From a virus, in the IMG/VR virus record IMGVR_UViG_3300008267_000018, positions 20,613-84,612 of that record: a stretch of DNA of 64,000 nt, one strand, 5' to 3'. Shown one piece after another: positions 36,281 through 44,019 of this stretch (the stretch's first letter is position 1; the number at the start of each line of letters is the position of its first letter). Under the pieces are notes generated by a model. That model had not been told where the DNA came from. It worked only from the letters and a program-made list of their open reading frames with translations, and did not search any database. Position numbers and translations under genes: made by a program.

Positions 36281-38599
36281 GTGGCTGACGCTGTAAGTCG
36301 ACTTAAGGAAATGGTTAATTCCTATCTTGAGAAAGATGGGAGTGTTGGCGTCGACACGGGCATCATTGCTTCTCACATTGCTCAGATGAAACTTTTTGGC
36401 ATTCGCCAAGGAGTTGAATTCTTCCCGTCTCAAGACAACTTTGGTGCACAGCGCAAAGACTTTCTCGACCGTGTACTGAAGTACAACAAGATGGATATCC
36501 GCCTGGATTCCATTTGGGAATACTTCTTGTGTGACGGGAAGGGTCTTTTTTATATCCGTCCTACTAAGGTAAGCTATCGCCTTTACTACTTCCGTGCTCA
36601 CGAATACCGTTCTTATTACAACGTAGACGGTGAGCTGGATGAGGTGGTGATCATCTACAGTTACAAAGTCCGCAAGGGCTTTGGTTTAAACGACAATATC
36701 AACATCAAGAGCATCACTGGTGGTGCAGTAACAGGCGACCAAGGTGCCAAGCGTTACATTAGGCTTTCTATTAAAGCTGATGAAATTGAAGAAACTCACT
36801 CCGAAGGTGAAATGTCATTTGACATGCCTTCCTATGCAGTGCCAGGGAAAACTAAAACGTTTAAAAATACGTTAGGCTTTATCCCTTGCGTTGAAATCTT
36901 CAACAACCCCAAAGGCTTCTCTACCGAAGGGGTCGGAGATTTTGATTCGATGGCCAACCATATCGTCATTCATGATGAAATGGTTCGCACGATGCGCAAG
37001 AACGTGCAGTTCTTTGGTAACCCAACACTTCTCTCATCACGTCCCAAAACGGACCTGATGGAAGCTGGGGGTGACACCACTATTCAGCGCCCCTCCATTG
37101 CTGCAAACTCTGGTTTCAATAGTCCCAGTGCATTAAGCCGGTCGACGTTTAAGTCTGATCCCATCAGTCGTGGAGTTGACGGTACTATCCGCGTGCCACG
37201 CGTCATTGCTAACCTGGAACCAAACGACCGTGTTGGCTACATTGTTCCAGATGCCATCACTGGTGACCAAAACGCATTTGCACGGCAGTACCGAGAAGAG
37301 ATTCGCACCGCACTTGGTGGCGTTGATGAACTTTCAATTTCTGCTGGCGTAACAGCAACGGAATACAAGTCGCTGTTTGGACGTGTTTCCGCAACTTCCA
37401 AGAAAAAAGCAAATGCCATCTATACGCATGGCATCTGCCGTTGCCTTGAATTGATTGTTTACCAAGAAGAGCAACTATTCAAGAACACCCTGGCACAAGC
37501 AGCCGGACTTGAGAAACCTGTTGCACCTTCTAAGGGCTCATCCGAAGAAGAAGTTGCCGCATATGAAGAGGCGCTTAAGCAACATAACGATAAAGTTAAA
37601 CAGTTAATGATGGCTTGTGTTCAGGCCCAGCAGATTCCACCTGGAGTCATGGGCTTGATTCCTGACGGGGATGTCACAATGCTTTGGCGTTGGCTAGGTC
37701 CTGTGTACGAAGACTCGACACAAGATATCCTCAACAACTCCATTGTGGTGCGTAACCTGCAAGAATTAGGTGTTGATAGCATTGAAGCACTGAAATACCT
37801 CTTCCCGTCTAAGACGGATGAGGAACGGGCCGAGATGTTATCTGGGTTCCCGTTCAGGATGGTTAACGAATTGCAGAGTGCTTACTCTCAGTTTGCCAAG
37901 CTAGTGGGGGGAATGATGCAGACGCCCCACCCGCAATCACCGGATCTTCCGATGGCTGCGGATCCAAGATTGGATTTAACCCCGTATCTGTATCGAACGC
38001 TAGAAGCTTTACAAAAGGAGATGAGTTATGCAGGACGCTACCGTCCAATCGATCCCACAGATGAGCCCCGCACAGCCGTCAGTAGCCCCGAGCAGCTACG
38101 TGACAGCAGCAGCTCCGGCACCCAGCAGCTACCAAGCGGCTCCGGTGGCGTACCAAGTGGGGACCGCTTACCCCCAAGCGATTCCTCAAGCGAATATCAG
38201 CTACCAATCCGCCCCTACTCAGTACGCCCCCCAATCCCAACCGGCGGAAGCTCCTCAGGGGAATCCATGGGAATCGGCGTTCAACAAGGTGGTGAACCTG
38301 CTGAGCGCACCAGTTCAATCCCCGTTCCAGGGTCAACAATCAGCTCCGACGACCTATACCCCGGCCAATTACGGACAGCCCAGCAGCCCAGCTACCTGGA
38401 ACTCGGCAGCCCCGACCTCATTAACCAACCCGGCCTCATTGCCCAGCTCTTCCCAAACTTCCTCGAGTCCCTCCTTGGCGGACGTAGCGGATTACCTGGG
38501 TCTGAGCCAGGAAAGCCGAGTGGTGATCGACGCGTACGGGGTGGAAGCTCCGGCTCTGCTAAACCAGTACGCCCTTCAACTCGAAGGAATGCTCGATAG
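36281..38599 (+). CDS. portal protein with out-of-frame-overlapped C-terminal tail
   Basis: 772 aa, GTG start with GAGGAG. Residues ~1-580 show a portal layout: LGFIPCVEIFNNPKGF, then FDSMANHIVIHDEMVRTMRK and VQFFGNPTLLSSRP in the wing/stem region. It forms the dodecameric ring at the packaging vertex. From ~residue 583 the sequence turns into Ser/Gly/Pro/Arg-rich low complexity (SSSSGTQQLPSGSGGVPSGD). This tail is exactly the stretch overlapped by the 38028-38990 gene in another frame. Typical podoviral portals are 500-600 aa, so the tail is an extra. Confidence 0.8.
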   Translation: MADAVSRLKEMVNSYLEKDGSVGVDTGIIASHIAQMKLFGIRQGVEFFPSQDNFGAQRKDFLDRVLKYNKMDIRLDSIWEYFLCDGKGLFYIRPTKVSYRLYYFRAHEYRSYYNVDGELDEVVIIYSYKVRKGFGLNDNINIKSITGGAVTGDQGAKRYIRLSIKADEIEETHSEGEMSFDMPSYAVPGKTKTFKNTLGFIPCVEIFNNPKGFSTEGVGDFDSMANHIVIHDEMVRTMRKNVQFFGNPTLLSSRPKTDLMEAGGDTTIQRPSIAANSGFNSPSALSRSTFKSDPISRGVDGTIRVPRVIANLEPNDRVGYIVPDAITGDQNAFARQYREEIRTALGGVDELSISAGVTATEYKSLFGRVSATSKKKANAIYTHGICRCLELIVYQEEQLFKNTLAQAAGLEKPVAPSKGSSEEEVAAYEEALKQHNDKVKQLMMACVQAQQIPPGVMGLIPDGDVTMLWRWLGPVYEDSTQDILNNSIVVRNLQELGVDSIEALKYLFPSKTDEERAEMLSGFPFRMVNELQSAYSQFAKLVGGMMQTPHPQSPDLPMAADPRLDLTPYLYRTLEALQKEMSYAGRYRPIDPTDEPRTAVSSPEQLRDSSSSGTQQLPSGSGGVPSGDRLPPSDSSSEYQLPIRPYSVRPPIPTGGSSSGESMGIGVQQGGEPAERTSSIPVPGSTISSDDLYPGQLRTAQQPSYLELGSPDLINQPGLIAQLFPNFLESLLGGRSGLPGSEPGKPSGDRRVRGGSSGSAKPVRPSTRRNAR

Positions 38600-38990
38600 T
38601 GCCGTAGCCTGGGGCCAACGTGCACAAAATCTGATTGGTGGTTATGCCGATTTTGCGGTTGCTGAGCATACCGAGAATCTGGCTTATAACGAAATCCTGA
38701 CCAACCCTGATGTTCTTAGCGATTACACGCTGAAGTTCTTTGGTCCTGAAGGTCCGTACCCCGTGTACGAAAATGAAGCTCAACTGGAAACCCGTGGTTA
38801 TCCCACCGCTCCGGTTCAAGCTAACTACGGTGAGTTCCCTGCTCCTCCTGCTGCTTCTGCTCCTCAGCAACCTGAAAACTTCTGGGGCAGCTTTAAGCAA
38901 CAAATGGAAACTAGCCCTGAAAACGCTTGGCGTCTTCTGAACTATGCCCAGCCCAACGTGGTTGCAAACAAACTGTTTGTGATGGAGTGA
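38028..38990 (+). CDS. scaffold-like capsid assembly protein, overlaps portal gene
   Basis: 320 aa, ATG 38028 with a strong AAAGGAG 8 nt upstream, inside the portal gene. Residues 1-150 are Pro/Gln/Ala/Ser-rich (MSPAQPSVAPSSYVTAAAPA). From ~151 it becomes ordered: LADVADYLGLSQESRVVIDA, then helical LLNQYALQLEGMLDSAVAWG. Disordered then helical, lying between portal and capsid genes, it fits a scaffolding protein, inferred from position. 572 nt are shared with the portal frame. Confidence 0.6.
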   Translation: MQDATVQSIPQMSPAQPSVAPSSYVTAAAPAPSSYQAAPVAYQVGTAYPQAIPQANISYQSAPTQYAPQSQPAEAPQGNPWESAFNKVVNLLSAPVQSPFQGQQSAPTTYTPANYGQPSSPATWNSAAPTSLTNPASLPSSSQTSSSPSLADVADYLGLSQESRVVIDAYGVEAPALLNQYALQLEGMLDSAVAWGQRAQNLIGGYADFAVAEHTENLAYNEILTNPDVLSDYTLKFFGPEGPYPVYENEAQLETRGYPTAPVQANYGEFPAPPAASAPQQPENFWGSFKQQMETSPENAWRLLNYAQPNVVANKLFVME

Positions 38991-38994
38991 GGCA

Positions 38995-39621
38995 ATGAAT
39001 ATTGCCGGTAAGTTCTCTCCGATGTTATCCAGGGCTAAGCAAGAGCTTACTACTGGCGCATTGAGTCCGGCAAAAACTGCTGCCATGGCACCATTGGCCT
39101 ACGGGCTGATTGGTGCTGGCGGTTCAGTTGCCGGTAATTTATCTGACGAAGAAAACGAAGGTGCAGGTCGCATTCTTACCGAAGCTGCATTAGCAGGCTT
39201 GGGTGGCGCAGCTGCAGGTCGAGCCATTGGTCAGATTGGCAAAGAAAACATTGCTCTTCAAAGAGGCATTGGTAATCTAGAGCGCGAAGCAACGCCTTAT
39301 ATTTCACGTGCGTTATATGCTGCAGAAGCAGGTGCGCGTGACACGGCAAAAGCTGCAAATCAAAAAGCTATTCCCATGCTGGAGCGTCTTGGTAAACAGC
39401 AGCAACTCCTTAACTTGAGTCGCGCTGAACAAGGTGCCACAATGGCAGCTGCTCCTATCGCGGCTGGTATTGGTGGCTTGGTTGGCGGTGGCGTTTCTAA
39501 CGTTGCCGGCTTAATGCTCCCTGGGTTCCAACAGCAACAACAGTACGTGGATCCTGAGCAATACGGCTCAAGTAACACGATGGGTGCACGTGCATCCACG
39601 ACCACAGCCCAGTACATGTAA
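38995..39621 (+). CDS. Gly/Ala-rich glycine-zipper protein, 208 aa
   Basis: Two Gly/Ala hydrophobic segments: residues ~28-50 (AAMAPLAYGLIGAGGSVAGN) and ~140-170 (AAAPIAAGIGGLVGGGVSN). The centre is a charged helix. It belongs to the same composition class as the 27-30 kb proteins yet lies next to the capsid gene. Role unknown. Confidence 0.55.
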   Translation: MNIAGKFSPMLSRAKQELTTGALSPAKTAAMAPLAYGLIGAGGSVAGNLSDEENEGAGRILTEAALAGLGGAAAGRAIGQIGKENIALQRGIGNLEREATPYISRALYAAEAGARDTAKAANQKAIPMLERLGKQQQLLNLSRAEQGATMAAAPIAAGIGGLVGGGVSNVAGLMLPGFQQQQQYVDPEQYGSSNTMGARASTTTAQYM

Positions 39622-39722
39622 TTAACTAAATTACGGGCTGCTAAAATTTGTGTTAGATAAGACATATAAATGTCTGAATCTTTCACCCGATAAATTCCTG
39701 CGACACTGGAGGATAAAGTAAA

Positions 39723-40892
39723 GTGTTCATTGATAACGACTTTCCAAAGATTTTGGGCGCCGAACTCTATCGGCCCCATCCTGCTTACATTGCCGAAATG
39801 GCAGTGGAGCCTGTGGTTGTCCACGACTTCACTCGTCAGCCCGGTCAAACTGTTCAGTTAGACCGCTACAAGTTCTGGGGTACCCCTGGTACTAAGGATA
39901 GCCGTGAGCGTATTGCCGACCAAACCATCGGTACCGCTAACAGCCGTAACATCACCAAGGAAAAAGTCCTGGTGGTGCTTAAGGAATACACCGGTCCTGC
40001 GGACCCCGGCGATCCGACCCAGCCTTCGACCTTCAAGATTGCTCGTGAGACCCTGATCACTGCTCAGCGCCTTCTGCTGGATAGTGGCAACCTCAACATG
40101 TTCCACCAGTCCATCGGTAGCCTGACGCTGCTTGATGACTATCGTCGTTGGCGCGACCGCGTCTTCATTGACGAACTTGCCAAAGCTGAAGCCAATGGTG
40201 CCGCTTCCTCTACCCAGGGTGGTTACTACTTCCCCGGCGGCAAAGTTAAGGACGCCTCTGGTCGTGTATCCTACACCCAAGCTCAGTACGAAGCCCAAGT
40301 GCAGCAGTTCCAGGTGCGTACCGACCTGCTGACCGTTGTTAAGGATCTGCGTAAGCGCAACGTGCCGACCTTCGCTGATGGTCTGTATCGTTGTATTTGC
40401 GATCCCACTTTCATGATGCACCTGCGTCGTGACCCCGACTTCCGTGAGATCGCTCGTTACTCTGGTAACCCCGGCCAAGGCATGTACATGGGCAACCCCA
40501 TGCTGCCTAACAACGCCAGCTTCTTCCAGGGTCCCCAAGCTGGTCAAGGTTACTTCCTGGCTGGCGAACCTGTCATGCCGACCGGCGTGCAGTTTGAAGG
40601 CGTCAAGTTCTTCGAGTCGACCAACTTCCCGACCAAGAGCATCACTGCCGACCTCAATATCGGTGGTAGCTCTAACTACACTTCTTACGAAGTTGCTCAG
40701 GGTTACTTCTTCGGTCCTCAAGCTATTGGCGTTGGCATCGGCGGCCCTAATGCCCAGGTGCTTATCAACAATAACGACGACTTCAGCCGTTTTATCATCT
40801 TAATTTGGCAGCTGTATGCTGGCTTCGAGATTCTGAACAAGGACTTCGTGACCACCGCCTTCAGCTTCCTGCAAGACGACGGCACCATCTGA
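39723..40892 (+). CDS. major capsid protein (probable)
   Basis: 389 aa, GTG start with CTGGAGGATAAAG. Alpha/beta sequence with VHDFTRQPGQTVQLDRYKFW near the N-terminus and a long helix-containing domain. Its location after the scaffold gene, its size, and codons strikingly richer in G/C at third positions than flanking genes (high expression) support a major capsid protein. The HK97 fold cannot be verified by eye. Upstream 39642-39670 holds TAAAAT and TATAAAT boxes. Confidence 0.75.
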   Translation: MFIDNDFPKILGAELYRPHPAYIAEMAVEPVVVHDFTRQPGQTVQLDRYKFWGTPGTKDSRERIADQTIGTANSRNITKEKVLVVLKEYTGPADPGDPTQPSTFKIARETLITAQRLLLDSGNLNMFHQSIGSLTLLDDYRRWRDRVFIDELAKAEANGAASSTQGGYYFPGGKVKDASGRVSYTQAQYEAQVQQFQVRTDLLTVVKDLRKRNVPTFADGLYRCICDPTFMMHLRRDPDFREIARYSGNPGQGMYMGNPMLPNNASFFQGPQAGQGYFLAGEPVMPTGVQFEGVKFFESTNFPTKSITADLNIGGSSNYTSYEVAQGYFFGPQAIGVGIGGPNAQVLINNNDDFSRFIILIWQLYAGFEILNKDFVTTAFSFLQDDGTI

Positions 40893-40923
40893 TAACAATA
40901 AATAAATTATCTAGGAGAAATAA

Positions 40924-41721
40924 ATGACCTATTTGTCTTCCAAAAAAATCTACCCAGGCAACTGGGCAGAGCCTCTGAACGGTTGGTATAAGAATATCGA
41001 CAACAGCCAGGATGGAACCAATGATGGTTCCAAGGGCGGCCCCACTTCGGTGCTGGCTACCCCTGGCTATCGTTATTTCCAACAGCGTGGTTACGTGGCT
41101 GTTACCGCCACCTCTGGCACTCCTGTTGCTACGGGTAACGTGATCATTCCTTCGCCTTACCGCCAGGATGACACCCGTACCGACATCACCGGCATGGTGA
41201 TCTCTGGTACCACCGCCCAGCCTGCTTTTGTGTATCGCACTGCCGTCTCCGTTGCCTCTGGCTGGGGCGATGGCCGCGTGGCTTCCGGTGTGTATGCCGC
41301 CACCGGTAACGTGATCTCCTTCGGTCGTGACTCCAGTGGCCCCACCGCCGCTTCTGGCGTTGGTGAAGGTGTGATCCAAGCCAACCTGACTTCCAGCACC
41401 TCTGGTGACGCAGCTACCAAGATTTACTTCGCTGGTGGCAGCCAAGCTTTTGGTACCGCTCCGTTCATCACTGCTACTGGCGGTGCTGGCGTTTCCGGCG
41501 GTGTGTGCTACTACGCTGCTACCACTGGCACCACTCTGAAAGTGTTTGCTAAAGGTGCTGCTAACGACACCTCTACTTCTGGTGGTTTCTACATCTCGAC
41601 CGCTGATGCTGCTGCTGGCCGCACCGGTTACCTGGTTGTGGAAGTTTGCTACATCCAGCCCGATGATGCCCCCGGTTACGAGGACATCGATGGTTACCTG
41701 ACTGGCCGCACTGTTAGCTGA
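40924..41721 (+). CDS. probable head decoration or capsid-associated protein
   Basis: 265 aa with TAGGAGAAATAA before ATG. It is beta-rich, dominated by Gly/Ala/Thr/Ser (YVAVTATSGTPVATGNVIIP). It shares the high-GC3 codon use of the capsid gene, so it is probably made in similar amounts. A hairpin terminator follows directly. Likely decorates the capsid; not recognised. Confidence 0.6.
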   Translation: MTYLSSKKIYPGNWAEPLNGWYKNIDNSQDGTNDGSKGGPTSVLATPGYRYFQQRGYVAVTATSGTPVATGNVIIPSPYRQDDTRTDITGMVISGTTAQPAFVYRTAVSVASGWGDGRVASGVYAATGNVISFGRDSSGPTAASGVGEGVIQANLTSSTSGDAATKIYFAGGSQAFGTAPFITATGGAGVSGGVCYYAATTGTTLKVFAKGAANDTSTSGGFYISTADAAAGRTGYLVVEVCYIQPDDAPGYEDIDGYLTGRTVS

Positions 41722-41733
41722 TTAGGTTAATAT

Positions 41734-41759
41734 AAGACCAGAGAGAAAATCTGGTCTTT
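41734..41759 (+). terminator. terminator after the capsid pair
   Basis: AAGACCAGA/TCTGGTCTT 9-bp stem, 7-nt loop, short T run; the next gene's ATG (41760) begins at once after it. Confidence 0.65.
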
Positions 41760-42173
41760 ATGATTCTTCATCAGCATAAAAAAACAGGCGCTCGCGTCAA
41801 GATCGTAAGCGAATGGGATAATGGCGATTGGTTCATGGTCGAAGATCAGGACGGTCGCCTTTACACTGCTTACAAAACTGAACTTATCCCTGATGAGCAA
41901 GCTACCAAAAAGGTGACTGCTCTTCAAGTAAAAGATAAGGCGGCACAGGAAGAGCCACGTACTTTTCCTCCGGACACTCGCTTGAACATCAACTCAGCCA
42001 CCGCCCAAATGATCGCAGATCATATCAAGGGCATTGGACTGAAGACTGCCCGAGAGATCAAAGATCTACAGATGTCCTTATCGGGTGAGAGATTTAACAG
42101 CCTTGAGCAGTTGAAACAAATCAAAAGAGTTGACTGGAGTGCGGTCTTGGCAGCCGATTTAATAAGGGTCTGA
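41760..42173 (+). CDS. helix-hairpin-helix protein, target of HNH insertion
   Basis: 137 aa. Residues 1-45 form a small beta domain (ARVKIVSEWDNGDWFMVEDQ). Residues ~72-130 match a ComEA-like HhH unit: LNINSATAQMIADHIKGIGL, then TAREIKDLQ and FNSLEQLKQIKRVDW, which binds DNA backbone. Possibly a head-completion or connector protein. It ends AVLAADLIRV-stop; the same ten residues recur as AVLAADLVRV-stop at 42692-42724 beyond the HNH gene. Confidence 0.7.
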   Translation: MILHQHKKTGARVKIVSEWDNGDWFMVEDQDGRLYTAYKTELIPDEQATKKVTALQVKDKAAQEEPRTFPPDTRLNINSATAQMIADHIKGIGLKTAREIKDLQMSLSGERFNSLEQLKQIKRVDWSAVLAADLIRV

Positions 42174-42187
42174 TTTAAACGCATAAC

Positions 42188-42646
42188 TCAACCAAGAGGG
42201 GTAACACCCCTCTTTTTCATTATGGCGTTGAATTTTTCTTTATTTCTTGTTTTTATGTGATGGCATGTGCCACAGAGAACCTGGCATTTTTTTATTTCTT
42301 TTTCAAGTCTTTTTTTGCTAAACGTACCCCCTCGTCCAATGTTAAATTTTTTATCGTAAAGATGATCAAAATCTAGTCCCTCAGGGTGTTCGTTATACCC
42401 ACAGCATGCGCAACCTTCTGTTATTTTTAAATTGTTCATCCAGTTTCTGTTTTCAGAAGACAAACGTTGAGATCTTTTTTTGTCATAGGCTTTTTTCTTT
42501 TCTTGTTGGTCGGGACTCATCCATACCTCTAAAAAAGTTCCGTCTTGTTTAATTTTTTTAAAGTTGTAACCAATAAAAATAAAGCCGTCTTCCCTGCAGT
42601 CGCCGTGTTTAAAAAATGCCCCAGTTTTTGGATTAATTCTTTTCAT
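42188..42646 (-). CDS. HNH homing endonuclease, antisense to late genes
   Basis: 152 aa. Core at ~75-140: two CxxC pairs (GCACCGYNEHPEGLDFDHLY ... VLCGTCHHIKT) that hold a structural zinc around the HNH site (D-H in FDHLY, H-H in CHH). It is AT-rich compared with neighbours and lies on the opposite strand inside the late operon. Its last codons form one arm of a plus-strand terminator. Inserted behind 41760-42173, with a duplicate of that gene's 3' end on its far side. Confidence 0.85.
   Translation of the reverse strand: MKRINPKTGAFFKHGDCREDGFIFIGYNFKKIKQDGTFLEVWMSPDQQEKKKAYDKKRSQRLSSENRNWMNNLKITEGCACCGYNEHPEGLDFDHLYDKKFNIGRGGTFSKKRLEKEIKKCQVLCGTCHHIKTRNKEKFNAIMKKRGVTPLG
42195..42217 (+). 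terminator. intrinsic terminator behind the HhH gene
   Basis: AGAGGGGT/ACCCCTCT 8-bp stem, 3-nt loop, five T. It overlaps the 3' end of the antisense HNH gene and was probably brought with it. Confidence 0.8.
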
Positions 42647-42691
42647 TTTTAAGATAGCAAAATAAAACTATAACACCTGAAACGTTTTATT

Positions 42692-42724
42692 GCCGTACTT
42701 GCTGCCGACTTAGTCCGCGTTTAA
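42692..42724 (+). pseudogene. orphan duplicate 3' end of the HhH gene
   Basis: AVLAADLVRV-stop, against AVLAADLIRV-stop at 42141-42173: 9 of 10 residues identical but only 21 of 33 bases, most differences at third codon positions or in synonymous Leu/Arg codons. It is followed by the original terminator, so it looks like the end of the gene before HNH insertion. Confidence 0.8.
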
Positions 42725-42739
42725 CTTGTCTCCTACTGG

Positions 42740-42763
42740 CCCCTGGGAAACCAGGGGTTTTTT
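42740..42763 (+). terminator. intrinsic terminator
   Basis: CCCCTGG/CCAGGGG stem with GAAA loop and six T. Originally the terminator of the HhH gene. Confidence 0.85.
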
Positions 42764-42790
42764 AGTCTTAAAATTAAAAATAAAAGAATA

Positions 42791-43465
42791 ATGGCAGGAA
42801 TTGCATTCTTAGGAAATATTGGCAGTACCGGAACCTCCACTGGTCCGCATGGTCACGTCTATGTAAAGGACCTTGGCACTGGAAAACATATTGATCCGAG
42901 CACTATTCGTAGTGCTTTAACTGGGTTGCGTATTGGCGAGCAAAAAATTCCTGCAATTATCAAAAACAAAGAAGGTCAATTAGTTTTAAACCCGGCTTCC
43001 AACGTAGCCGTCACATCTAAATTTGGTCCTCGCACTGCGCCAACTGCTGGAGCATCTTCTTTCCACCAAGGTGAAGATTGGGCTCTTCCTCAGGGAACTC
43101 CTGTTTATATGGAAGGTGCGGGTAAGTTTACCCCCCTTGCCAATCAAGGTGGTTACGGAAACCTGGCAACATTTAAAACAGGAGATAACAAATACGAAGT
43201 AGGTATCGGACACATGGCAAGCCTTGGCAAGGCTGCAGAATTCGCAAGCAATCAAACGCCAACTGCTAACGCACAAAACACTGGATCCAATATGGATTCT
43301 TTTGTGCAAGCCATGATGTACGGAGCATCCCTGGCACAACCCAAGCAAAAGACTTTGCAGCAGTCTATGTTTGAACAGATGGCAGCTTCTGCTATGGCGC
43401 CCAGGCGCAGTTTGGCACAAGAAATGCTAGAGCAATACATCAGCTCAAATCCTTACCAAGGTTAA
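42791..43465 (+). CDS. circularly permuted M23-type peptidase
   Basis: 224 aa. Normal M23 (LytM) peptidases have the order FGxR - HxxxD - YGN - HL - GSTGxSTGPHxH - DP. Here the end block comes first: GNIGSTGTSTGPHGHVYV with H20 and H22, then IDPSTI. Only afterwards come VTSKFGPR (74-81), H92/D96 (HQGEDW), GYGN (121-124) and H141. All zinc and catalytic residues are present in permuted order. The tail is Gln/Met-rich. It probably cuts peptidoglycan cross-links at infection or lysis. Confidence 0.75.
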   Translation: MAGIAFLGNIGSTGTSTGPHGHVYVKDLGTGKHIDPSTIRSALTGLRIGEQKIPAIIKNKEGQLVLNPASNVAVTSKFGPRTAPTAGASSFHQGEDWALPQGTPVYMEGAGKFTPLANQGGYGNLATFKTGDNKYEVGIGHMASLGKAAEFASNQTPTANAQNTGSNMDSFVQAMMYGASLAQPKQKTLQQSMFEQMAASAMAPRRSLAQEMLEQYISSNPYQG

Positions 43466-43487
43466 GTTTCAAGGGATTCTTTGCATT

Positions 43488-43493
43488 TATAAT
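43488..43493 (+). promoter_or_regulatory. candidate late -10 box TATAAT
   Basis: TTTATAATTG, 21 nt before the TTG start at 43515. Confidence 0.4.
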
Positions 43494-43514
43494 TGAAAGA
43501 TACGCAAGTTAGAA

Positions 43515-43976
43515 GTGCAATTATCTGACTTTGACAAAAGTAGGGTCAGGTATCACCTGGGCTATTTCACGGTTTCTGTTCCGGCGGGCGATTACGCACG
43601 TCTGGAAGAAGCCCTGAATACCATCCCAGATTCGTACTTCTACGATAAAATTGCTATTCAAATTGGTCGTTGTGATACTGCCGAGAAAAAGACTGAGGTA
43701 GCCACTTCACCTTCTACTCGACTCGAAAGTATTGCTGGTGACGTTGATCGTACTATTCGGTCAAGTAATGCCAAGGAAGCATTAAAAGTTTGGGACGAGA
43801 TCTATCTCTACGAAACAAACCGTTTGGCTGGCATTCTTTACGTACCTAACTACAAGGATCCGTTCCAGGCTCGTTATCGTTACGAACGCTCTGGTGCTGA
43901 GTTTATCCAGGCATTACCTGGACCCGCCGATGTCTCGGTTGGCACTCGCATATATCTTCACGAGCTATGGCGATGA
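43515..43976 (+). CDS. hypothetical virion protein, target of HNH insertion
   Basis: 153 aa, TTG start. Alpha/beta: LGYFTVSVPAGDYARLEEAL, then a helix and a tyrosine-rich C-terminus (YKDPFQARYRYERSGAEFIQ). It ends VGTRIYLHELWR-stop; VGSRIYLHEVWR-stop recurs at 44554-44592 beyond the HNH gene. Possibly a head-tail connector by location; family not recognised. Confidence 0.6.
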   Translation: MQLSDFDKSRVRYHLGYFTVSVPAGDYARLEEALNTIPDSYFYDKIAIQIGRCDTAEKKTEVATSPSTRLESIAGDVDRTIRSSNAKEALKVWDEIYLYETNRLAGILYVPNYKDPFQARYRYERSGAEFIQALPGPADVSVGTRIYLHELWR

Positions 43977-44016
43977 TTTAATCCGTGTATGCTAGGATAT
44001 TGATACACGGATTAAA
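43977..44016 (+). promoter_or_regulatory. 14-bp perfect inverted repeat enclosing a -10 box
   Basis: Arms TTTAATCCGTGTAT (43977-43990) and its complement (44003-44016) surround GCTAGGATATTG, which contains TAGGAT (43993-43998). It begins right after a stop codon and ends four bases before the HNH ATG. Confidence 0.75.
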
Positions 44017-44019
44017 CAG

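Noticed and set aside
39858-40721. 287-codon open frame on the minus strand inside the capsid gene
   Set aside because: It is the antisense shadow of a gene with strong codon bias, which keeps the opposite frame free of stops; no own ribosome-binding site or promoter.
40861-41445. 194-codon minus-strand frame inside the decoration-like gene
   Set aside because: Same cause: antisense of a Gly/Ala/Thr-rich, GC3-rich gene; His/Gly/Ser composition is not protein-like.
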